Of a stretch of DNA of 64,000 nucleotides, positions 45,385-54,290 are shown one piece after another. The translations under genes were made by a program, and so were the position numbers. The stretch covers positions 558,001-622,000 of the forward strand of contig NZ_JAVKTS010000001.1 in assembly GCF_031460495.1 (NCBI RefSeq). The letters run 5' to 3'. The notes under the pieces were generated by a model, which saw only the letters and a list, made by a program, of their open reading frames with translations, had not been told where the DNA came from and did not search any database. Source of the stretch: Tissierella sp. (GTDB taxonomy: Bacteria; Bacillota; Clostridia; Tissierellales; Tissierellaceae). The stretch's first letter is position 1, and every line of letters begins with the position of its first letter.

Positions 45385-46978
45385 AGCCAATCCCCCTAAA
45401 TGCATCTTCCAACATTTGCTGGGATTTTTTTTCAGCTTTCATTATATCCTGCATTTCTGTCTGAATACGAGCCATTTCCTTTTCATAATCAATATTTAGG
45501 TCATTATCAATAAATTCTATATATTTGCTTGGAGTAAGTGCCCAGCCTTTTATTTCAATCTCAGCAATACCCACACTTCGATAAAGTTCAGGTGCTTCGA
45601 ATTTTGTTCCGTCACATCCTTCGCTTTGCCATGTGTGATAAATATCAGCTGCTTTTTCAATCTGCTCTGGTATCAATCGGACTTTCTTTTTATTTTCACC
45701 TTTAACAGGGTTTTCTGTCCATTGACGCAAATCCATAAAGAGTATTTCATGTTCACGATTACGGTGATTTCTTCCATGATAGTTACCACCTTTTTTATTT
45801 TGGTTTAAAATCCAAAGGGTAACGCTAATATCAGTAGTAATGAATAATTCTCTTGGCAAAACAACAATTGCTTCCACCTTATCATTTTGAATAAGTTTTT
45901 TACGAATCTCTAAAGTGTCACTATCATTTAATGCACCGTTAGCAAGCAAGAACCCTGCGATACCGTCTGCTGGTTTTAAGTGGGAAAGCATATGCAAAAT
46001 CCAAGCATAGTTTGCATTGCTTTCTGGAGGTGTAACATAGTCTGACCAACGAGCATCATTTTTTAAATTGTCATTATACCAACCTTTAAGATTGAAAGGT
46101 GGATTTGCCATAATGTAGTTAAAATACAAACCTTTGTGTAAATCATTAGTAAAAGACGAATCACTAGTTTCACCAAGATGGTGACTAATTCCACGTAATG
46201 CAAGATTCATTTTTGCAAGACGATATGTGGCTGGTTCCTTTTCCTGTCCATAAATGTTTATGCTATTAATATTACCTTGTTTTGATTTTACAAGTTCAGC
46301 ACTTTGAATGAACATACCGCCAGATCCACAAGCGGGATCATATAGAGTTCCTTCATATGGCTCAATCATAGATGCAATAAGCTCTACAACGTCATGAGGA
46401 GTGTAGAATTCTCCTTCTTCTTTTGTAGCATTAACAGCAAATTCTTTAAGGAAGTATTCATATACATGTCCAATAAGGTCTTTTTCTTCTCCAAATGCCT
46501 TGTGACTAATTTTATTTACTTCATCAATAATTTTCTTTATGTCGTTAGGTGCAAGGTTTCGTGTTGTAAATGTGCCTTCGACAAAACAACCTTTCAAGTC
46601 TTTTGAATCTGTCGCAATACTATGAAGAGCAGTATCAAGTGCAACATTAAGTTTTGGTGCAGGTGTATTGATAATAGTTGACCAGCGTGATTCTACTGGC
46701 AGATTATATGTTCCATCTGTAAAGGTAGCATCATCAAAAAATGCTGATCTAATATTTTCATCCTCAGGATCTAGTCCTTGTTCAATTAAAGTCTGACGAA
46801 GCTTTTCAATTCCATCCTCGTACTTTTCACCAATAAAACGTAAAAAAACAAGTGTAAGCACCATGTCACGCTTCTCGAAGAACGAACCTGAGTTACGTGC
46901 TGCACGTAGAATATCTCTACAATTAAATAAAATATTATCAATGTTTATTGCCTTTTCATCAGCTTTCTTCTTTGCCAT
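45371..46978 (-). CDS. hsdM: Type I restriction enzyme, DNA-methylase subunit
   Basis: This N6-adenine methyltransferase subunit has about 535 residues. The helical N-terminal domain is followed by the SAM-binding DPACGSGGMF and the catalytic NPPF in IMANPPFNLKGWY. With HsdS it methylates the host's copies of the target so that HsdR does not cut. The start at 46978 follows GAGGGTGAGG and lies one base after the XRE stop codon. The reading frame is full length. Confidence 0.95.
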   Translation of the reverse strand: MAKKKADEKAINIDNILFNCRDILRAARNSGSFFEKRDMVLTLVFLRFIGEKYEDGIEKLRQTLIEQGLDPEDENIRSAFFDDATFTDGTYNLPVESRWSTIINTPAPKLNVALDTALHSIATDSKDLKGCFVEGTFTTRNLAPNDIKKIIDEVNKISHKAFGEEKDLIGHVYEYFLKEFAVNATKEEGEFYTPHDVVELIASMIEPYEGTLYDPACGSGGMFIQSAELVKSKQGNINSINIYGQEKEPATYRLAKMNLALRGISHHLGETSDSSFTNDLHKGLYFNYIMANPPFNLKGWYNDNLKNDARWSDYVTPPESNANYAWILHMLSHLKPADGIAGFLLANGALNDSDTLEIRKKLIQNDKVEAIVVLPRELFITTDISVTLWILNQNKKGGNYHGRNHRNREHEILFMDLRQWTENPVKGENKKKVRLIPEQIEKAADIYHTWQSEGCDGTKFEAPELYRSVGIAEIEIKGWALTPSKYIEFIDNDLNIDYEKEMARIQTEMQDIMKAEKKSQQMLEDAFRGIGYEID

Positions 46979-46979
46979 A

Positions 46980-47207
46980 TTATATTTCCTCACCCTCTAT
47001 ATTTTCGTCTGAAACAATTTCTATTACATCTGCAAAATCAACATTTAGTGCTGTACAAACTTTTACCAGCACTTCCATACTTACATACTCATTTTTAGAT
47101 AACTTTGCAATTGAAGAAGAACTAATACCTGCAATCTTTTGTAAATCTCTTTTTTTCATATCTCTATCTATAAGCAATTTCCATAGTTTTTTATAGCTTA
47201 CTTTCAT
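46980..47207 (-). CDS. XRE-type controller protein of the restriction operon
   Basis: This 75-residue Cro/CI-type helix-turn-helix protein (MKKRDLQKIAGISSSSIAKL, then a second helix ending VKVCTALNVDF) is the first gene of the restriction operon. Small proteins like this (C proteins) delay or balance restriction expression. Its gene has an AGGAGGT ribosome site. A perfect palindrome covers the -35 element of its promoter, so negative autoregulation is likely. Confidence 0.86.
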   Translation of the reverse strand: MKVSYKKLWKLLIDRDMKKRDLQKIAGISSSSIAKLSKNEYVSMEVLVKVCTALNVDFADVIEIVSDENIEGEEI

Positions 47208-47237
47208 AATGTACCTCCTATGTAATCATTATTTTAG

Positions 47238-47290
47238 ATTATAACATAAAATCTTTGCAAACACAAACATTGTATTGTGTTTGCAAAGAT
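47238..47290 (-). promoter_or_regulatory. Promoter with overlapping 16-bp palindromic operator for xre-hsdMSR
   Basis: On the minus strand TTGTGT (47266-47261) and TATAAT (47243-47238) are 17 bases apart. The palindrome ATCTTTGCAAACACAA/TTGTGTTTGCAAAGAT (47251-47266 and 47275-47290) is perfect, with an 8-base centre, and includes the -35 element. A protein bound there would block the polymerase. On the plus strand the palindrome is followed by T8 and could also act as a terminator. Confidence 0.75.
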
Positions 47291-47468
47291 TTTTTTTGCA
47301 TATGGATTTTTGTTATACAGGTTAAAAAACAACATAAAACCTTTGCCTGTGATTTGGGAGAAAAAATAAATTTTAAATCCACCGGAAAACCTCACTTAAA
47401 TTCTGCTTAGCTAGATAGAGAGATAATTTTATGGTACGAAACCTAAATTCACAAACAGAGATAAGAGT

Positions 47469-47672
47469 ATGTTCTCGCAAGGCAAATATGAATGCAAAAC
47501 AATTCTTACTACTAAAAATGGTGAGCCTGTTGGTATTTCACAGAATTCAGATCCCACCTTTCCAATATGGAAAGTGCAACATGGCTATTCTAGCGTGGTG
47601 TTTGCTACTTATGACGATGCAATGGCTTATTGCAAAGGGCGTTTTTGTAACCTTGACGGAGAGTTGGTGTAA
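47469..47672 (+). CDS. Small hypothetical protein, mobile-element type
   Basis: A 67-residue frame opens at ATG with FSQGKYECKTILTTKNGEPV and contains FPIWKVQHGYSSVVFATYDDAMAYC. It reads like a folded domain rather than random coding. I do not recognise a named family. The following 59-residue frame begins four bases after its stop and the pair ends at a strong terminator, which supports both being real. No strong ribosome site is visible. Confidence 0.5.
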   Translation: MFSQGKYECKTILTTKNGEPVGISQNSDPTFPIWKVQHGYSSVVFATYDDAMAYCKGRFCNLDGELV

Positions 47673-47675
47673 CCT

Positions 47676-47855
47676 ATGGAACAAACAAAATATCATCCTT
47701 TAGTCGATTGTGACACTGATGGGGCAGAGAAAGTTCCTATGTTTTGTAGTACCGATGCAAACACCATTAGCCGAATTAAGATTATATGGAACTGCATAGG
47801 TGAATTTAACACACCAACGGATACTGAAAATGAAAAATATCGGCATAGCCGGTAA
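47676..47855 (+). CDS. Small hypothetical protein
   Basis: This 59-residue frame (starts MEQTKYHPLVDCDTDGAEKV) is too short for most gene finders. It follows the preceding small gene by four bases and ends inside the ascending arm of a terminator. No family is recognised. It has two cysteines and an acidic N-terminal half. Confidence 0.5.
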   Translation: MEQTKYHPLVDCDTDGAEKVPMFCSTDANTISRIKIIWNCIGEFNTPTDTENEKYRHSR

Positions 47856-47885
47856 TCACTTACCAAACTATGCCGATATTTTTTA
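47833..47885 (+). terminator. Terminator of the two small genes
   Basis: AAAAATATCGGCATAG and CTATGCCGATATTTTT form a long stem with a roughly 20-base loop, followed by a T-run. The stop codon of the 59-residue frame lies in the loop. Confidence 0.85.
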
Positions 47886-48195
47886 AAGCATAAGATCCCT
47901 AAGTTGCACCCACTAAATGGGGCTCTATTTTTATGTCCTTTTCTTTGGAATCCAATAGTCAATGTACTAGTTGATAAACCAGCTAATCATTGATCGTTTT
48001 GCCTAATCATTGCAAAGAGTAACGACTTGTTAGATATTTTATTCAAACGTGGCATTTTGTAGAGAACATTCTGCATTGTAGTTGCAACAGTCATACAAAT
48101 TTTCAGCATATTCATTTAGAATGTACTTCGTATTGGAAGTAAATCACTACAGAACAATGACTGGGTGGGATTTCCATTAAGAGGGAGCGGTTAAA
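47886..48195. other. Gene-free region with a tandem decamer
   Basis: CTAATCATTG occurs at 47983 and 48003, 20 bases apart, upstream of the Rep operon. The same decamer recurs at 59590. Otherwise no reading frame or hairpin is convincing. It could contain part of the replication origin (inference). Confidence 0.5.
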
Positions 48196-48399
48196 ATGAA
48201 TCTAGTTCTAAAAGTATGCAGGAGTGCAATCAAGGAAACGAAATTAGAAATTATATGCATCAAGGATCTGGGCAACGAACAAGGTGGCAGTAAAAAGTCT
48301 AATAACACAAAGGAAATTAATCATTACAACAAAATTAGAAAACGAAATGAGCTCACTGACTTAGTAGGCATTATTACTAAGGATGGAGGTGCTCATTGA
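48196..48399 (+). CDS. Small hypothetical protein upstream of rep
   Basis: This 67-residue basic protein has a good AAGAGGGAGCG ribosome site, and its stop codon overlaps the Rep start (TGATG), a sign of translational coupling. No domain is recognised. Its position suggests a role in replication control or copy number (inference). Confidence 0.58.
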   Translation: MNLVLKVCRSAIKETKLEIICIKDLGNEQGGSKKSNNTKEINHYNKIRKRNELTDLVGIITKDGGAH

Positions 48400-49463
48400 T
48401 GGCAGAAAAGAAGTTGATTATAGGGGCAACAGAAACTACAGAGATTATTTATATTGGCTCAAATCTTAAAGCCAAAGGTGGTAAAAGAGAAATGCAGGGT
48501 TATTATTTAGGTGATAAAACTTCTGAATTTAATTACGATAAATATGGCCGTCAAGTTCATGAGAAAGAAATTATTGTAGGCAAATATCATGCTAAGAATT
48601 ATAAGCAACGCAATAAAAATAGGCGTAACCTTGTTAAAGAACTCATCGAGAATAATTTTCAAACAAGAAAATGTATGATGATAACTCTGACATTTGCCAA
48701 TGTTGTAAAAGATCACCCACAGAGCACTAGTTTAAGTAGCAAAGAAAACAATTTATTTCAGGAAATTTATCAAGACTTGAAAATAATAGAGGACAATTTC
48801 TTAAAAACAATGAACGATATTTTTACACCAAACAATGTAATAGGAAATAAAGAAAAAATGAACGACCTATCTTATGACAGTAAATATCACGATCTAAAAA
48901 CCTGCAACAAAGAGTTCAAAAAATTTATACAGAAAATGAACTACAGATATGAAAATTTTAAATATGTTGCAGTTATGGACAAGCAGGAAAATGGCAATTG
49001 GCATTATCACATTATATGTAACCTTAACTATATTGAATATAACGAACTTAAAGGAATTTGGAACTTGGGTGGAGTGTTTATAGCTAAAATTGGATGCAAA
49101 AATCAGCTGCTTAAAGTAACGAATTATCTTAAGAAAAATATGGTTAATGCAAGATTATATTTAAAAGGTCAAAAGGGTTATCTGGCTTCTAAGGGGTTAA
49201 ATAGAAATATTGTTCTCCGTTCATGGGCAACAAATGAACAAACAGAATTCCAAGAACAAGCACAACGCCTTGAGGAAATAAAGAAAGAAGTTGAATATAG
49301 CAAAAAACGCATTTTTGAACATAATTATTCTACATGGGAAACGTGTGATGGCTATCCTATAGAAATAAATCGAAATTGTATATTTAAATACTATACCTAT
49401 TCAATTGAATCTAAAGAAAACTTTACACTTATGGATACTGCCATAAGAAAACATGGCCAATAG
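48399..49463 (+). CDS. HUH-type rolling-circle replication initiator (Rep)
   Basis: This 354-residue protein has the three motifs of a rolling-circle Rep: motif I as MMITLTFA (93-100), the HUH metal site NWHYHIICNL with H202 and H204, and motif III VTNYLKKN with the catalytic Tyr243. Such proteins nick one strand at an origin and remain bound to the 5' end. Here it is chromosomal, in a cluster with small genes and a resolvase, so it may serve an integrated plasmid or mobilisable element. I start at ATG 48399, after GGAGG, overlapping the previous gene. Confidence 0.86.
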   Translation: MAEKKLIIGATETTEIIYIGSNLKAKGGKREMQGYYLGDKTSEFNYDKYGRQVHEKEIIVGKYHAKNYKQRNKNRRNLVKELIENNFQTRKCMMITLTFANVVKDHPQSTSLSSKENNLFQEIYQDLKIIEDNFLKTMNDIFTPNNVIGNKEKMNDLSYDSKYHDLKTCNKEFKKFIQKMNYRYENFKYVAVMDKQENGNWHYHIICNLNYIEYNELKGIWNLGGVFIAKIGCKNQLLKVTNYLKKNMVNARLYLKGQKGYLASKGLNRNIVLRSWATNEQTEFQEQAQRLEEIKKEVEYSKKRIFEHNYSTWETCDGYPIEINRNCIFKYYTYSIESKENFTLMDTAIRKHGQ

Positions 49464-49730
49464 CATAGTAGTTTCTTTATTTATCAATAATGATGTGAAT
49501 TAGACGTAAAAATCTTTGAAAAAAATTAAGAAATATGAGAGAACCCAAATACCAAAGCCGCAGCTTGGGCGGCACGATGTAAACTGAAGGGTAAAAAAGA
49601 GGTCTGCTATATAAAAAGTACCTCTTTCCCCCTTAAATGAATGATATGACATTCTATAAATTGGCACAAGCCAGCTCCCAAGCGTAGTTCACAATAACCA
49701 AAAACCAATAAAGAATGGAGGGGGAATACC

Positions 49731-50204
49731 ATGATTATTATGATGCCAGAGATATCAATAATATTAGATATTGATAGTAAGCTGACAAAGACACCAGCTA
49801 TGTGGTCACTTGCATTGGCATTGAACTGCACCCTAGGGTATTATACAAAAAAACATGATAAAAAATTGTTGAATGTAATTTATGATGATCAATCAGCAAT
49901 CATATCAGTAAATGGTGCTGCACTGATGTTGCAGGCAGCCACAGATCAGGAAACTATGATTATTACGGGCAAGGCTGTAAAAGAAGGAGCAAAGATAACT
50001 ATAATGACACAGCTTAGTTTTGATATTTACTTTTTCGCAGTATTACAAAGTAATTTGTTACAGTCACTGCCGGTGGTAACAGATGATTCTTTGCAGCATG
50101 ACTTAAGATTATTAAAGAGGGTAAAAAATCCAAGTGTTGCTACGCAAAAGTTATTTCATGGCATGGTATTAGAGATGAGAGGTGAAATGAATGATACATA
50201 TTGA
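49731..50204 (+). CDS. Hypothetical protein, mobile-element type
   Basis: I do not recognise this 157-residue protein. It begins with a hydrophobic strand (IIMMPEISIILDI), is mainly alpha/beta and has no signal peptide or clear motif. A GGAGGGGG ribosome site supports the start. It overlaps the next small frame by 14 bases and lies 270 bases after the Rep gene, so it probably belongs to the same element. Confidence 0.6.
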   Translation: MIIMMPEISIILDIDSKLTKTPAMWSLALALNCTLGYYTKKHDKKLLNVIYDDQSAIISVNGAALMLQAATDQETMIITGKAVKEGAKITIMTQLSFDIYFFAVLQSNLLQSLPVVTDDSLQHDLRLLKRVKNPSVATQKLFHGMVLEMRGEMNDTY

Positions 50205-50325
50205 TATGACCAAAACAAATTTGACAGATAAGCAGGCGGCAGAGTTTATGCTGGACATATTAGAACTATCTAGAAAGGAAGAAATTGTGGTTAACGACAT
50301 TCGATTTAAAAGCAGAACAGCGTAA
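50191..50325 (+). CDS. Small hypothetical protein, 44 residues
   Basis: The frame begins MIHIDMTKTNLTDKQAAEF and ends at TAA 50325. A GAGGTG ribosome site lies eight bases ahead, inside the end of the preceding gene, so the two are coupled. The pattern suggests a short helical protein. No family is recognised. Confidence 0.55.
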   Translation: MIHIDMTKTNLTDKQAAEFMLDILELSRKEEIVVNDIRFKSRTA

Positions 50326-50334
50326 GTAAAAGAA

Positions 50335-50565
50335 ATGATTCGCGTTGAAAAAGGAAGAGAAGTTTTTTTAAATGCTTTGGAAGAACTAGTTGAAATTGCT
50401 GCTCAGCTTAAAAGTTCTTCCAGTATGGCTTCTAATGCTCAAATTGCTAAGCTCCGAGAAGATGGGGAGGCATTAAAGAGTTTAGCAATCTATATGGAAA
50501 ATGCACAAAATGAAGATTGTAAGGATAATTGCTGCATTCTGAAAACTGGTTATGAAAGCAAATAA
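50335..50565 (+). CDS. Small hypothetical protein, helical, Cys-ending
   Basis: This 76-residue protein is predicted to be helical (FLNALEELVEIAAQLKSSSS) and ends with CKDNCCILKTGYESK, three cysteines close together. The start follows the previous gene by nine bases, but the ribosome site is weak. The function is unknown. Confidence 0.5.
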   Translation: MIRVEKGREVFLNALEELVEIAAQLKSSSSMASNAQIAKLREDGEALKSLAIYMENAQNEDCKDNCCILKTGYESK

Positions 50566-50672
50566 GCATTTTTCTGTACCCCTACCCTGTTTATTCAAAA
50601 GGAAATACATGCACTATGGGCGAGTTCTTCCACATATCAGCTGAATAATGACAAAGGTAGGTTTTAGTTAGA

Positions 50673-50700
50673 TAAAATTTAGTTAACTAACTAAATTTTA
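50673..50700. repeat. Perfect 13-bp palindrome
   Basis: TAAAATTTAGTTA and TAACTAAATTTTA are exact complements around AC. It lies between the small genes and the frameshifted helix-turn-helix gene. It may be a terminator stem or a protein-binding site. Confidence 0.55.
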
Positions 50701-50805
50701 ATTTAATATGAGTTTAAAAATGGGAATGTAAGGTGAGAAAATTGGTGTTTGAAGAAAAATATTTGCTTGAATAGAAAAATATATGTGAAAGAGTGAGATA
50801 GATAG

Positions 50806-51065
50806 ATGACAGAAAAGAAAATTTCCATAGAAAACATTGAGAAAAAATAAATGAGCTGCTTGCTAATCAAGAATTGTTGCTGAAGCATTTGCAATTGCAA
50901 TCTGGCAGAAAATTAAAAGGTTCTAGCCTTAGAGAGCAGGTAAAATACTTAACGGAACAAGGCTATTCTATACGAGAAATAAGTTCTATGCTTAAATGCT
51001 CAACTACTACAGTGTCAACCAAAAGAGCAGAGATTAAGGCAATGGATAGTTTAGAGGTGCAATAA
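50806..51065 (+). pseudogene. Helix-turn-helix protein broken at a poly-A tract
   Basis: The first 14 codons (MTEKKISIENIEKK, then a stop) and the longer downstream frame (INELLANQELLLKHLQLQ, on to YSIREISSMLKCSTTTVSTK) join into one 86-residue protein if one A is added to the A6 run at 50842-50847. The protein would have a coiled-coil start and a helix-turn-helix end. Either a mutation, a sequence error or slippage by the ribosome explains the break. A shorter product from 50874 is possible. Confidence 0.65.
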
Positions 51066-51188
51066 GTAGTGTTATGTTTCATTTATTTGGTTATGCCAAC
51101 ATAGCTAAAATCTAAAATATCGAGAATTTTTGCTCTAAAATTATAAAAGGGTGTTAAATAGTACAACGCTCTAAAAGGTGTATCAAAA

Positions 51189-51269
51189 TTCCAATATAGT
51201 TTTATTGGAACGATTTTTGTGCCATATGGGTATATTGGCGGTTTGCTCTATTAAGGTATACTCATATGG
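51189..51269. promoter_or_regulatory. Candidate res site for the adjacent resolvase
   Basis: TTCCAAT/ATTGGAA (51189-51210) and CCATATGGGTATA/TATACTCATATGG (51222-51269) are two inverted repeats directly upstream of a resolvase gene. Serine resolvases bind paired inverted sites of this kind next to their own gene. The assignment is by position and symmetry only. Confidence 0.5.
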
Positions 51270-51329
51270 ACAGGGTGATTTTTAGAGTTTTGGAGCTTTA
51301 ATAATACTTGTTATATGGAGGAATTGACT

Positions 51330-51904
51330 ATGAAGGTAGGATATATTCGTGTATCAACCACAGAACAAAATACGGAACGGCAAAAAGCAATTATGCAAGG
51401 TCTAGAGGTAGAAAAATTATATACTGATATGCTATCAGGAAAAAATACAGACAGGCCACAGCTTAACGCACTACTAGCTTTGTTCGTGAGGGTGATACCG
51501 TAGTGGTTGAGAGTTATTCAAGGCTAGCACGTTCTACAAAGGATTTACTGGACTTGGTAGAAAAGCTGAATCAGAAAAAAGTGCAGTTTATCAGTCATAA
51601 AGAAAATATTGACACATCAACACCACAAGGACGATTGATGTTCACTATGTTTGCAGGGCTGGCGCAGTTTGAGCGTGAATGCCTGTTGCAGCGGCAGCGT
51701 GAAGGTATTGATATTGCTAAGCAGCAAGGTAAATACAAAGGTAGACCTAAGAAGTCATTTGATAACTTCACGGAGTTATATGCTTCTGTAAAAAATGAAG
51801 AAATAAGCATATCTAAGGCAAGCAAGCTATTAGGGGTATCACGCTCAACCTTTTACAGGAAAATGAAGGAGCATGAGGATAGCAGTGAGATTGATTTTGG
51901 ATAA
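51330..51904 (+). pseudogene. Small serine resolvase with a frameshift
   Basis: Two overlapping frames together give a complete Tn3-type resolvase of about 190 residues. The first ends MKVGYIRVSTTEQN...RPQLNALLA, with catalytic Ser in RVST. The second has FVREGDTVVVESYSRLARST, the helix FAGLAQFERECLLQRQREG and a C-terminal helix-turn-helix (ISKASKLLGVSRSTFYRKM). One base seems to be missing near 51470-51480, before FVREGD. The first part starts at 51330, after GGAGG. It is inactive unless the break is a sequencing error. Confidence 0.8.
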
Positions 51905-52185
51905 CTTCTCCCCTTCTGACCTAGAGAAATCTTTGGTATACAGTATGGGGAAATTGAATAACAGAAACTACTTGTCTACATTATGCTAAAATTGAAGTCG
52001 ATTGTGAGTATTTAATTGGTTTCTAGAATCAGTAAAAAGCAATGTAATAAAAAAGTATATCAATATTAATTTCCCATATAGTACAGTTTGGATTAATTGG
52101 AGTTACAGTGAAATGAAAAGGACTTATATTTAAAGATAGTAAATTTCTAAAGTTTGTCGGGATTAAGAAAATGGAGGTTAAAGGC

Positions 52186-52551
52186 ATGAATTATATGAAG
52201 TACTACGAAAATTATAATTTTGATGATATGTCTCAAGACGACTTGATTAAAGAGATATTGCGTTTAAATTGGTTTGTAGATGAAATGCAAAAAATGATTG
52301 ATAAACTTGAAAAGGTCAACGGTACGTTAATGAAAAAACACCCTGCATTTAAGGAAAATATAAATACTGATGATATTATGGATAAACTAGTGGCTGGCGA
52401 TAGTCTTACTAAAATAGGCAAATACTATGGTTGTGATAAAAAGACAATTAAAAATCGGCTATATCGAGAGCAGTGGACGGATAAGGATATTGCAAAACTA
52501 AGGCAAGGAATTGATGTACGCAAAGAGGATTGGTTTAATAATGGATATTAA
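52186..52551 (+). CDS. Helix-turn-helix hypothetical protein
   Basis: A protein of about 121 residues has an acidic helical first half with FDDMSQDDLIKEILRL and a C-terminal helix-turn-helix (DSLTKIGKYYGCDKKTIKNRLY). It might regulate element genes or recruit a recombinase. ATG 52186 is chosen because GGAGG lies eight bases ahead. It is the last gene before the 13-bp repeat at 52569. Confidence 0.6.
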   Translation: MNYMKYYENYNFDDMSQDDLIKEILRLNWFVDEMQKMIDKLEKVNGTLMKKHPAFKENINTDDIMDKLVAGDSLTKIGKYYGCDKKTIKNRLYREQWTDKDIAKLRQGIDVRKEDWFNNGY

Positions 52552-52568
52552 TTGATAGGCGGTTGTTC

Positions 52569-52581
52569 AAAGATATATGCA
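52569..52581 (+). repeat. Left 13-bp direct repeat (candidate attachment site)
   Basis: AAAGATATATGCA occurs here and again at 61623-61635, 24 bases after the large serine recombinase stop codon. Between the two lie CBASS, several small genes and that recombinase. Matching short repeats at both ends are expected for an integrative element. Confidence 0.55.
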
Positions 52582-52886
52582 GAGAAAGAAATAATTCGGG
52601 GAAAACAGATTCACCGGGGTTACGATAGGAGTATTAATAAAACAGAATAGCCATGAAATCCGAGCTTGGTGAATTTTATGGCTCATATTCTTTCTGTTCC
52701 CTTAATAGATATAAATCAACCAACAAACAAAACTAGTCGAAGACATAATTGCTTATTTACCCAAATAAATTTCTTACTGCATTATTGGAAATATATGTTA
52801 TAATAAACACTAACAGATTATTCTGACAATAACGGGAAGTTATATAAATTGTCATAAAATATATAAAAAGTAAGGAGGAGGATATT
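52582..52886. other. Gene-free region upstream of the CBASS operon
   Basis: A hairpin (AGCCATGAAATCC with GGTGAATTTTATGGCT, about 52649-52683) and a TATAAT near 52798 are visible. The latter probably belongs to the CBASS promoter. The Cap4 gene has a strong AAGGAGGAGG ribosome site. Confidence 0.55.
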
Positions 52887-54278
52887 ATGGGAGGAAAAGA
52901 AGCGTCACGAGGATTCTTATATCAAGCCTTTGCTTCAGTTCTTGAAGCTTTGTACAAAGAGAGCTGGGATAAAATTTATATAGAGATGCACTCTGCTAAC
53001 GATAAGGTTGATATTGCACTAGAAGAAGACGGAAAAATTATTAGAAGTATTCAAGTTAAATCGACAATAAATACTTTCAGCAAAGAATCTGTGAAAAAGT
53101 GGTTACAGGATCTTATCAAAGATGATGTAGGTACGATAGAATTTGAGCTTTTTTTAATAGGACAATGCGATGATGAAGCTATTACATTTATAAATTCTAT
53201 GGACAAACTTCAAAGTGACAAATTGGATGGCAAAGCGAGAACATCACTAAAAGGATTTGATACAAGTATTATTAAAGGTAAAATAATAAAGTTTACATGT
53301 CTTCCATTTAATGTTAACGTATTGGAAAAGATTGTTAGAGATTCTTTACATCAATACATTTCATATAGCAATCGAACTTTGACATTTGATCAAATAAGTT
53401 TCATCGCTTCGGCTACTGTAAACGATCAGATGATTTCTTCAACACACGGAAATGGTATTGATAGAAAAGTATTTGACGAAGAATTAGAAAAGCGCATTTT
53501 TCTAGTCGCAGATAAATATACACCTAAAAGGGTATCAATCGGGGTAAAAAGCTTTTCTCGTGGCACAGGGCAATTGGAAAATGAAACTCAGAGTTGCTTA
53601 TCACTAATTGATAAATTTGATGGTCGCAATTTAAAATATGGGTATGACTGGAATATAGATATTTATAAAGAATTGGATGGATTCCTGATTTCCAACACAT
53701 GTAATAAACAAGCGTATCAAATATTTTTAGAGACCCACTCATCTATAGCTTTTGCCTCAGGAAGATTATTTGATAGTAAGTCGGGAGTTAATATTTTTCC
53801 AATACAACGATCATCAACTAATGGTACTATATTATGGGATGTAAAACTATCATCTAATGAAAGTTACCCTAACTGGGATATTTCTCACGAAGGATTAAAT
53901 GAAGGTCAGTATGATTCTGCATTAATATTAAATGTTACTCGAAATATATATGATGACGTAATACACTATATAAAAGAAAATAATTTGTCAATTGGGCGTG
54001 TTATTAAATGTACGCCAAATATAAACGGTGCTACAAACTTCTCGATTAAAGACGGAACGCATGCAACTGTTTTAGCTAATTCAGTTTATAGCGCTATCGC
54101 ACAAAGAAGCACGGCTGAACGGCGTGCAACATTACATATTTTTGCTGCTGCACCAAATGCATTTATGTTTTTCTTAGGACAGAATTCAAGAGGATTTGGT
54201 AAGTGTATTTTGTACGAATATGATTTTGACCAGCGAGACTCGTGTTCGTATTTATCATCAATAGATTTTACAAATTAA
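52887..54278 (+). CDS. cap4: CBASS effector Cap4: nuclease-SAVED protein
   Basis: This 463-residue protein has two domains. Residues 1-200 resemble the DUF4297 PD-(D/E)XK endonuclease: GFLYQAFASVLEAL, then KVDIAL with D42 and SIQVKS with Q56 and K58 as the catalytic core. The second half is a SAVED domain (closing LHIFAAAPNAFMFFLGQNSR, GKCILYEYDF) that binds cyclic oligonucleotides. When the adjacent CD-NTase makes its signal, Cap4 is activated to cut DNA without specificity, killing the infected cell. It is first in the operon and 12 bases before the CD-NTase. Confidence 0.9.
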   Translation: MGGKEASRGFLYQAFASVLEALYKESWDKIYIEMHSANDKVDIALEEDGKIIRSIQVKSTINTFSKESVKKWLQDLIKDDVGTIEFELFLIGQCDDEAITFINSMDKLQSDKLDGKARTSLKGFDTSIIKGKIIKFTCLPFNVNVLEKIVRDSLHQYISYSNRTLTFDQISFIASATVNDQMISSTHGNGIDRKVFDEELEKRIFLVADKYTPKRVSIGVKSFSRGTGQLENETQSCLSLIDKFDGRNLKYGYDWNIDIYKELDGFLISNTCNKQAYQIFLETHSSIAFASGRLFDSKSGVNIFPIQRSSTNGTILWDVKLSSNESYPNWDISHEGLNEGQYDSALILNVTRNIYDDVIHYIKENNLSIGRVIKCTPNINGATNFSIKDGTHATVLANSVYSAIAQRSTAERRATLHIFAAAPNAFMFFLGQNSRGFGKCILYEYDFDQRDSCSYLSSIDFTN

Positions 54279-54290
54279 AGGAGGATTATT

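Noticed and set aside
47431-47703. 90-residue frame overlapping the 67-residue small gene
   Set aside because: The 67-residue frame reads more like a folded protein and is spaced correctly with the following gene. The longer frame would also overlap that gene.
51315-51904. Resolvase as two separate functional genes
   Set aside because: The catalytic half and the DNA-binding half of one well-known fold are in two frames that overlap by one base or so. A frameshift is the simpler explanation.
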